A stretch of DNA of 64,000 nt from Rhodocyclaceae bacterium. GTDB lineage: Bacteria > Pseudomonadota > Gammaproteobacteria > Burkholderiales > Usitatibacteraceae. The position numbers were made by a program, and so were the translations under genes. The first letter of the stretch is position 1; the number at the start of each line of letters is the position of its first letter. A model generated the notes under the pieces. The model made no database searches. It worked only from the letters and a program-made list of their open reading frames with translations, and had not been told where the DNA came from. The stretch covers positions 1-64,000 of the forward strand of contig JADCIX010000007.1 of NCBI GenBank assembly GCA_020247545.1. Direction: 5' to 3'. This document shows positions 57,823 to 64,000 of this stretch, piece after piece.

Positions 57823-60075
57823 ATGTCCGCCGTCGCCTTGACTGGTAGCAGTTCTGCCATCGTCACCCGCACCAATATTCCGATTGGCGGCATGACCTGC
57901 GCCTCGTGTGCGTCGCGTGTGGAGAAATCGATTCGCAAGGTTGCCGGTGTGGTGGACGTTTCGGTCAATCTCGCCACCGAAACGGCCAATGTCATCACCG
58001 CGGGGGACGTGAAGCGTTCAATGCTCGAAGCCGCCGTGGTTGATGCGGGCTACGAAGTGCCAGATATGAAAGTTGCCGACCAGCGGGTATCTTCAGGCAA
58101 AAATGCTTCAAGAAGCCCGTCTTTACTAGGGTTTTTAGAGTTTAGTGATGGTGTCAAGGTGATCATCGCGGCGCTGTTGTCTTTGCCGTTGGTGGTGCCG
58201 ATGCTGCTCACGCCGTTGGGGGTGCACGCGATGTTGCCGGCCAACTGGCAACTGGCGCTCGCCACACCTGTGCAGTTTTGGCTGGGAGCACGGTTTTATC
58301 GAGTCGGCTGGCACGCCGTAAAAGCGGGTACCGGCAATATGGATTTGCTGGTGGCCATCGGTACATCTGCAGCATTCGGTTTGTCGCTGTACTTGATGTG
58401 GCGTTCGCCGGTCGCCGGAGCGCCTGCCGAAATGACGCACCTCTACTTTGAGTCAGCAGCGGTGGTGATTACGCTGGTGATGTTCGGCAAATGGCTGGAG
58501 AGCCGCGCCAAACGCGAGACCACGGCCGCTATTCGCGCGCTGCAGGCGTTAACCCCGCCGACCGCCAACTTGATTGTCGGTGGCACCGAACACGCGGTGG
58601 CGCTCGCCGATATCCAAGTTGGTGATTTGCTTCGTATCCGGCCGGGCGAACGATTCGCCGCGGATGGTGTGATTGCAGTTGGGCAAACTCACGCCAATGA
58701 ATCGATGATTACCGGCGAGAGTTTGCCGGTCGCCAAAGCCGTGGGTGATCGGGTGACTGGCGGCGCGCTGAATGACGAAGGTCTGGTGGATGTTCGTGTG
58801 ATTGCTGTTGGCGCGGAATCCACCTTGCAGCGAATTGTGCGCATGGTTGAGGATGCACAGGCGCAGAAGGCACCGATTCAGCGCCTTGTGGATAAGGTAA
58901 GTGCCGTGTTTGTCCCGGTGGTGTTACTGATCTCGCTGGCCACATTGATTGGTTGGGGTGCGGTGACCGGGGATTGCAAGCAGGGAATTCTCAACGCCGT
59001 CTCGGTGCTGGTGATCGTATGTCCGTGTGCGCTCGGTTTGGCAACACCTGCGGCGATCATGGTTGGTACAGGCGTCGCGGCGCAACGCGGCATCTTGATC
59101 AAGGACGCACCCGCGCTCGAGACTGCGCACAACATCAGCATCGTCGCCTTCGACAAAACCGGCACCCTGACAGAAGGCAAACCAACACTCATCGATGCCG
59201 AGGCTCATCACGGCACACGTGCCGAGCTGCTTTCGTTGGCGGCGGCGATTCAATCGGGTAGTGAACATCCATTGGCACAAGCCGTACTCAATGCGGCAGC
59301 ACAAGAAGGAATCACATTTAACCCGGCGAACAACATCCGCGCCTTACCCGGACGCGGTGTCGCCGCAGAGGTGGCGGGTGTGACGTACTACCTCGGTAGC
59401 GCGCAATTGATGAGCGATCAGCGTATCGACCTGCAAGCCTCGACCGCCGCGCTCGAACGTTTTACTGTAGAAGGCTGCACCGTTTCGTGGCTCGCAAGTG
59501 AAGACAAGTTGCTGGGCGTGTTTGCGTTCGGTGACGCGATGAAACCGACCGCGACGGCAGCGGTGAAAGCGTTGCATCACATTGGCATTCGTACCGTGTT
59601 GATTAGCGGCGATAACGCTGCCGCCGCCAATAAGGTGGGTGCGGCACTCGGCATCGATGAAGTCCACGCCGGCGTGTTGCCGAAGCAAAAGGCGGCGTTA
59701 GTGGCTAGCTTGAAGGTTGGCGGCTCGGGAGGTAAAAGCGTGGTCGCGATGGTTGGTGACGGCATTAACGACGCCCCGGCGTTGGCCGCCGCGGACGTCG
59801 GTATCGCTATGTCCAACGGCTCCGATGTGGCCATCGAAACCGCTGGCATCACGTTGATGCGTGGTGATCCGCTGCTGGTCGCGGCGGCCATCGAGTTGTC
59901 ACGTCGCACCACTGCCAAGATCAAACAGAACCTCTTTTGGGCTTTTTGTTACAACATCATCGGCATCCCACTAGCCGCAGCCGGTTTGCTCAATCCGGTT
60001 ATCGCCGGGGCGGCAATGGCGTTATCGAGTCTGAGTGTGGTGACCAACGCGCTGTTGCTTCGTCGCGCGAAGTAA
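57823..60075 (+). CDS. copA: Copper-exporting P1B-type ATPase
   Basis: A Cu(I) exporter of the inner membrane, about 750 residues from ATG 57823. One N-terminal HMA domain with GMTCASC (Cys26, Cys29), membrane helices, the ion motif CPC at 400-402 (VIVCPCALGLATP), phosphorylated Asp444 in DKTGTLT, SGSEHPLAQ and the hinge GDGINDAPAL. No Shine-Dalgarno is clear, and no CueR-type operator was found in the gap. The linker after the HMA domain (codons 90-104) is encoded by a copy of the 43-bp repeat. Confidence 0.94.
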   Translation: MSAVALTGSSSAIVTRTNIPIGGMTCASCASRVEKSIRKVAGVVDVSVNLATETANVITAGDVKRSMLEAAVVDAGYEVPDMKVADQRVSSGKNASRSPSLLGFLEFSDGVKVIIAALLSLPLVVPMLLTPLGVHAMLPANWQLALATPVQFWLGARFYRVGWHAVKAGTGNMDLLVAIGTSAAFGLSLYLMWRSPVAGAPAEMTHLYFESAAVVITLVMFGKWLESRAKRETTAAIRALQALTPPTANLIVGGTEHAVALADIQVGDLLRIRPGERFAADGVIAVGQTHANESMITGESLPVAKAVGDRVTGGALNDEGLVDVRVIAVGAESTLQRIVRMVEDAQAQKAPIQRLVDKVSAVFVPVVLLISLATLIGWGAVTGDCKQGILNAVSVLVIVCPCALGLATPAAIMVGTGVAAQRGILIKDAPALETAHNISIVAFDKTGTLTEGKPTLIDAEAHHGTRAELLSLAAAIQSGSEHPLAQAVLNAAAQEGITFNPANNIRALPGRGVAAEVAGVTYYLGSAQLMSDQRIDLQASTAALERFTVEGCTVSWLASEDKLLGVFAFGDAMKPTATAAVKALHHIGIRTVLISGDNAAAANKVGAALGIDEVHAGVLPKQKAALVASLKVGGSGGKSVVAMVGDGINDAPALAAADVGIAMSNGSDVAIETAGITLMRGDPLLVAAAIELSRRTTAKIKQNLFWAFCYNIIGIPLAAAGLLNPVIAGAAMALSSLSVVTNALLLRRAK
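58092..58134 (+). repeat. 43-bp interspersed repeat, copy B, inside copA
   Basis: Ungapped match to 8776-8818 at 35 of 43 positions, same orientation. Within copA it encodes about Ser90 to Phe104, in the linker between the metal-binding domain and the first membrane helix, where extra residues should be tolerated. It ends a few bases before a second T-rich stretch, GGGTTTTTAGAG. Confidence 0.65.
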
Positions 60076-60116
60076 AGATGTGGTAACGGCACAGAAGTCT
60101 TTGCGATAATGGCGGC

Positions 60117-60893
60117 ATGTTTATCGACTCGCACTGCCATCTCGATTTCCCCGAACTGCAGGCCGAACACGACAATGTGTTTGCGCTTATGCAGAAAAAC
60201 CAAGTCACCCACGCACTGACCATCTCAACGACCTTGAAGTCGTTCCCGGATGTATTGCGTGTTGCCGAATCTCGCCCGAATTTGTGGTGCTCGGCGGGTG
60301 TACATCCGGACGAGCAGATCGATGATCACGAGCCAACGGTTGAAGAGTTGTTGCGCTTGGCCGATCACCCCAAGGTGGTGGCGATTGGTGAAACCGGGCT
60401 CGACTACTACCGGCTTCCCGAGCCACTCGATTGGCAGCGTGAACGCTTTCGCACACATATACGTGCGGCACGCCAATGCAAAAAACCGCTCGTTATCCAT
60501 ACGCGTAACGCATCGGCAGACACCCTGCGGCTGATGCGTGAAGAAAATGCTGGGGAGGCGGGTGGGGTGATGCACTGCTTTACCGAGTCTCAAGACGTGG
60601 CGCGTGCGTCCCTTGAGCTTGGCTTCTACATTTCGTTGTCCGGCATTGTCACCTTCAAGAGTGCCAAGGACTTACAAGCAGTCGCAAAGATGGTTCCGCT
60701 CGACCGTCTGCTGATTGAAACCGACTCGCCGTTTCTGGCGCCAACGCCACACCGCGGCAAGATGAACCAGCCGGGTTATGTGCGGCATGTCGGTGAGTTC
60801 ATCGCCCAGCTGCGCGGTGTCTCCGTGGAGGCGATTGCCGATGCCACCACGGCGAACTTCTATCGCTTGTTTGCCGACACGCTCAAACACTAG
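60117..60893 (+). CDS. tatD: TatD family metal-dependent deoxyribonuclease
   Basis: TatD enzymes are 3'-5' DNA exonucleases with a TIM barrel and two metals. The metal ligands are visible in MFIDSHCHLD (His6 and His8-like pair in DSHCH), IGETGLDYYR, HTRNASADT, MHCFTES and ETDSPFLAP. 258 residues. It normally follows holB (or pilZ) in betaproteobacteria; here it follows copA by 41 nt. Confidence 0.93.
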   Translation: MFIDSHCHLDFPELQAEHDNVFALMQKNQVTHALTISTTLKSFPDVLRVAESRPNLWCSAGVHPDEQIDDHEPTVEELLRLADHPKVVAIGETGLDYYRLPEPLDWQRERFRTHIRAARQCKKPLVIHTRNASADTLRLMREENAGEAGGVMHCFTESQDVARASLELGFYISLSGIVTFKSAKDLQAVAKMVPLDRLLIETDSPFLAPTPHRGKMNQPGYVRHVGEFIAQLRGVSVEAIADATTANFYRLFADTLKH

Positions 60894-60985
60894 TCCGTCG
60901 CCGCTATCCGTGTGTTCATCACAATCTGCGCATCGCCAAACCTGAAGACGGTTATGCTGCCTTACTCCCCATCGGAAACTCGATC

Positions 60986-61759
60986 ATGACAGACGTCATC
61001 AGCAGTAGCGCCCTCAACATCAAGGGGCTGTTCAAACACTTCGAAGGCAAATACGCCGTCGATAATCTTGATCTAGATATTGCGGTGGGTGAGTTTCACG
61101 CACTGTTGGGCCCCAATGGCGCCGGCAAAACCACCACCTTACGTATTGTTGCCGGTCTACTAAAGGCCGATGCGGGGCAGGTCACGGTGCTGGGTCACAA
61201 TGTCCTGCGCGATCCGCAGGTGGCCAAACGTGAGCTGGCGTTTTTGCCAGATGACCCGCTGCTTTACGGCAAACTGAGCGCGCTGGAGTACTTGGAGTTT
61301 GTTGCTGGGTTGTGGGAAATCGACGCCAACACCGCCGCCAATCGTGCGACCGATTTGTTGAAGTGGTTGGAGTTGTGGGACAAAGCCGACCAACAGACCG
61401 AAGGTTATTCACGCGGCATGCGGCAAAAGTTGGCGTTGGCCGGTGCGTTGATTCACCAACCCAAACTCATGATCCTCGATGAACCGTTGACCGGACTCGA
61501 CGCCCACGCGGCGCGTTCGGTCAAAGACATGTTGGTTGACTACGTGAAACAAGGCAACACGATTGTCTTGACCACACACATTCTGGAGATTGCCGAGCGC
61601 TTGTCGGGTCGTATCTCCATTATTCAACACGGCAAGATTGCCGCCCAGGGCACGTTGGAAGAGTTGCGCGAGCAGGCCGGACAGCAGGGCGCAACGTTAG
61701 AAGACGTGTTCCTGAATCTGACGGATGCACAAGCGTCCATTCCGGTTACCGAAAAGTGA
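60986..61759 (+). CDS. ABC transporter ATP-binding protein
   Basis: A 257-residue ATPase of the exporter type. Walker A is GPNGAGKTT, the signature is YSRGMRQKLALAGAL (variant of LSGGQ) and Walker B is LMILDEPLTGLD; the H-loop is in LTTHILEIAERL. The best relatives are drug- or sodium-exporter ATPases (NatA/CcmA class). It overlaps the permease gene by one base, so the two form one unit. Substrate unknown. Confidence 0.92.
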   Translation: MTDVISSSALNIKGLFKHFEGKYAVDNLDLDIAVGEFHALLGPNGAGKTTTLRIVAGLLKADAGQVTVLGHNVLRDPQVAKRELAFLPDDPLLYGKLSALEYLEFVAGLWEIDANTAANRATDLLKWLELWDKADQQTEGYSRGMRQKLALAGALIHQPKLMILDEPLTGLDAHAARSVKDMLVDYVKQGNTIVLTTHILEIAERLSGRISIIQHGKIAAQGTLEELREQAGQQGATLEDVFLNLTDAQASIPVTEK

Positions 61760-63339
61760 TGTTAGTGGTGAAAACCGCCGTGCACACAGTCAAGCGCTAC
61801 TTCAATCAGCCAGGCACACCGCAGTGGCTGTTGATGTATGAATTAAAACTCATGTGGCGTAATCTTGGCATCAAACGCCTCAAGTGGATGATTGCGCTGT
61901 TAGCGCTGGTGTGGATCGCCATTCATGCAATCGCAGGCCTCTCGATCTACGGCTTTGTCAAAGGTGCCGAGGTCGGCATGGTTATCCCGCCAGTCATCAC
62001 GCAGCTGGTTGGCGCGTTGTTTTGGGTGCTGTTTACCGTTGTTTTGTCCCAGACCATCTCGATGTCGGTCAATGTTTTCTTTACTCGCGGCGACCTCGAC
62101 TTGCTGCTGTCCTCGCCGATCAATCCACGTACCGTGTTGTTGGTGCGCTCGCTTGGTATCGGTTTCGGTGCGATTTTTCTGCCGATCTTATTGGTGTTGC
62201 CGTTTGCACACGCCGGTTTGTTTTTCGGCAAGCCGTCGTTGATGTCCATCTATCCGGCGCTGGTGGCCATGGCCCTATTGGCGGCGGCAGTTGGCGTCTG
62301 GCTCACGATGGTGCTGGTGAAGTTGATCGGTGCACGGCGTGCCAAGACCGCGGCACAGGTACTAGGCGCGCTGATTGGCGCTGCCGCATTCCTCGCTTCG
62401 CAGTTTCACAATTTGTTGAGCCGCGAGCAACGTGCGCAACTCGGTGAGTGGATTCAGCGTGAAGCCGCACCCGGCGGCTTGTTCGAAGTCGAGAGTGTGT
62501 TGTGGTGGCCGGCGCGCGCATTTTTAGGCGATGTGGTGCCGATGCTGGTGTTTTTGTTGTTCTCGATCGTGGTGTTCTTGTTGGTCGTTCAATTCACGTA
62601 CCAGCGCTTTGTCACTGGCACACAAGAGTCATCCGGAGGCGGCGGTTCGGTCGGCATCCGTAAGGGCGCGCCCCGAACGTATACGGCATTTGCCAGTGGG
62701 ATTGCATGGGTGATCTTGCGAAAGGAATGGAAACTCATCTTGCGTGACCCAAAGTTAATCTCCGAGACGCTGCTGCAGGTGCTGTACATGACACCATTGT
62801 TGTTCATTGGCTTTAGCAGCGCTGGGCTTACTCCCGTGTTTCTCGTTCCTGGCTGCGTGATGATTGTGGCGATGCTCGTGGGTAATCTCGCGTGGATTAC
62901 GGTGGCGGCAGAAGATGCGCCGGACTTGGTTGGTACTTCGCCCGTCGCACTTGATCGTATTCGTTTGCTGAAAGGTGTTGCCGCAGCCGTTCCACCGCTG
63001 CTGATGGTGCTTCCGCTGGTTCTCTATTGGCTTGCGACCAAACCGTGGCAGGGGCTGGTGCTCGCCATCTGTGCCACGTGTGCGGCGGCGGGTAGCGCAG
63101 CTTGCCATGTGCTGAATCCGCGCAAGGCCAACCGGCGTGAGATGAACCGCCGCGGTCAGGCGCATCCGCTGGCAAGTATTGTCGAGATGATCAGTGCCTT
63201 TGGCTGGGCTGGGACTGCGTATGCCATGATGGGCGGTCCGTGGTGGGTATTCACCATCGCGCTACCGCTGGCCGCCGTCGGCCCGCTGTTCTCGTTCGGC
63301 GCAGGGCTACAAGCCCGGCGGGAGGGTGTACTCGCCTAG
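61759..63339 (+). CDS. ABC transporter permease
   Basis: A 526-residue membrane protein with about ten hydrophobic segments in two blocks (about 35-240 and 350-520), with a soluble loop around 245-340. It starts within the ATPase stop (TGATG). The sequence WLLMYELKLMWRNLG near the start and LRKEWKLILRDPKLISETLL in the middle show a repeated layout, as in ABC-2-type exporters. I do not recognise the substrate. Confidence 0.82.
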   Translation: MLVVKTAVHTVKRYFNQPGTPQWLLMYELKLMWRNLGIKRLKWMIALLALVWIAIHAIAGLSIYGFVKGAEVGMVIPPVITQLVGALFWVLFTVVLSQTISMSVNVFFTRGDLDLLLSSPINPRTVLLVRSLGIGFGAIFLPILLVLPFAHAGLFFGKPSLMSIYPALVAMALLAAAVGVWLTMVLVKLIGARRAKTAAQVLGALIGAAAFLASQFHNLLSREQRAQLGEWIQREAAPGGLFEVESVLWWPARAFLGDVVPMLVFLLFSIVVFLLVVQFTYQRFVTGTQESSGGGGSVGIRKGAPRTYTAFASGIAWVILRKEWKLILRDPKLISETLLQVLYMTPLLFIGFSSAGLTPVFLVPGCVMIVAMLVGNLAWITVAAEDAPDLVGTSPVALDRIRLLKGVAAAVPPLLMVLPLVLYWLATKPWQGLVLAICATCAAAGSAACHVLNPRKANRREMNRRGQAHPLASIVEMISAFGWAGTAYAMMGGPWWVFTIALPLAAVGPLFSFGAGLQARREGVLA

Positions 63340-63393
63340 GGGTGCCACCATACTCCGGTAAACTCGACGCACTAAAAACAAGGGGAGTAGGGC

Positions 63394-64000
63394 ATGTCAG
63401 ACGTCGTTCGCAGCCTGATGGGAATTGCGCTGCTGATATTCATCGGTTGGTTGTTTTCGATGGGTCGCGGTCGTGTGCAATGGCGTGTGGTGTTGTCCGC
63501 GCTTGCGTTGCAAATGGCGATCGGTGCGGTCGTGTTGTTTTCATCCACGGGTAATGCGGTTCTGCTCGGCATCGCGGGGGCAGTGACCCACGCACTGGAG
63601 TTCGGTGCCAAAGGCACTGAGTTCATGTTTGGTGGCTTGGTCAGCCCCGATGTGTTTAAGCCGGGCGGCTTGGGCTTTATCTTCGCCTTCCGTGTCTTGC
63701 CCACCATCATCTATGTCACGGCGCTGATTGCGGTGTTGTATTACCTCGGCATCATGCGTTGGATCATCACCATTCTGGGCACGGTGTTACAAAAGTTGCT
63801 CGGCGTGTCGAAGATCGAATCGTTTTGTGCGGTCACCACGATCTTTCTCGGGCAAAACGAAATGGGTGCGGCAGTGAAACCCTTTGTTGCGCAGCTCAAG
63901 GGACCGACCATTTTTGTCATCATGACTTCCGGCATGGCGAGTGTGGCCGGTGCCGCGCTGGCGGGCTACGCCGGACTCGGCGTGAAGATGGAATACTTGA
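63394..64000 (+). CDS. NupC-type concentrative nucleoside transporter, N-terminal part
   Basis: Start ATG 63394 after AAGGGGAGTAGGGC; 202 codons are seen before the window ends. Several membrane helices, including LMGIALLIFIGWLFSM, VVLSALALQMAIGAVVL and FRVLPTIIYVTALIAVLYYL, then the CNT-family signature FLGQNEMGAAVKPF, where typical members have GQ-x-E-A-P. It should import nucleosides with protons or sodium. The gene is intact as far as it can be seen. Confidence 0.88.
   Translation, partial: MSDVVRSLMGIALLIFIGWLFSMGRGRVQWRVVLSALALQMAIGAVVLFSSTGNAVLLGIAGAVTHALEFGAKGTEFMFGGLVSPDVFKPGGLGFIFAFRVLPTIIYVTALIAVLYYLGIMRWIITILGTVLQKLLGVSKIESFCAVTTIFLGQNEMGAAVKPFVAQLKGPTIFVIMTSGMASVAGAALAGYAGLGVKMEYL

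Overview
The window is a chromosomal segment of a betaproteobacterium. This rests on gene order and protein families, not on a database search. One block runs accA-tilS-ndk-rlmN-pilW-rodZ-ispG-(insert)-hisS-yfgM-bamB-der-hfq-hflX-hflK-hflC-DUF2065-hisZ-purA. A second runs rne / rluC-HAD-Rieske-sppA / SAM methyltransferase-maf / yceD-rpmF-plsX-fabH-fabD-fabG-acpP-fabF-mltG-tmk-holB. Both orders are typical of Betaproteobacteria, and the density of genes with short gaps or 1-4 nt overlaps points to long co-transcribed operons. No rRNA, tRNA or CRISPR array was found.

Layout. 1-690: cut end of an IS30-type insertion sequence beside three tandem 150-bp copies of a palindrome-bearing repeat. 687-8755: cobalamin adenosyltransferase (minus), then acetyl-CoA carboxylase alpha, tRNA/rRNA modification, nucleotide metabolism, pilus/cell-shape and isoprenoid genes. 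8776-11873: an insert that splits ispG from hisS and carries a secreted trypsin-like protease with an FG-GAP tail. 11874-23880: hisS to purA, covering outer membrane assembly, ribosome GTPases, Hfq/HflX/HflKC, histidine and purine synthesis. 24125-38583: accessory region with galE and a GDP-mannose enzyme (sugar nucleotides for surface polysaccharide), a decayed IS630-type transposase, a DUF4337 protein, a DinG/YoaA helicase, two TRAP transporter membrane subunits, a cytochrome c/FG-GAP protein, a DUF4266 lipoprotein with a Gly-Cys-Gly-Cys end next to a DUF3570 barrel, a polyhydroxyalkanoate-system protein and a LytS/LytR-type two-component pair. 38646-56700: RNase E, pseudouridine synthase, protease, Maf, and the fatty-acid/phospholipid cluster to DNA polymerase III delta prime. 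56775-64000: LOG protein, copper chaperone and copper ATPase, TatD nuclease, an ABC exporter and the start of a NupC-type nucleoside transporter.

Most of the sequence is conserved housekeeping. The unusual signals are in the accessory stretches: (1) a 43-bp interspersed repeat at 8776 and 58092 (35 of 43 identical, one copy inside the copper ATPase gene), with a diverged third copy at 34709; (2) a duplicated kinase/regulator junction at 37697-37854 that encloses two perfect hairpins and creates a 40-codon ORF; (3) a shared C-terminal FG-GAP module of about 310 residues on a protease and on a cytochrome c; (4) the DUF4266/DUF3570 pair. None of these proves a new system, but they are the best candidates here.

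Starts were chosen by Shine-Dalgarno position, family length and overlap with the upstream stop; several long reading frames were trimmed on that basis and this is noted per gene.
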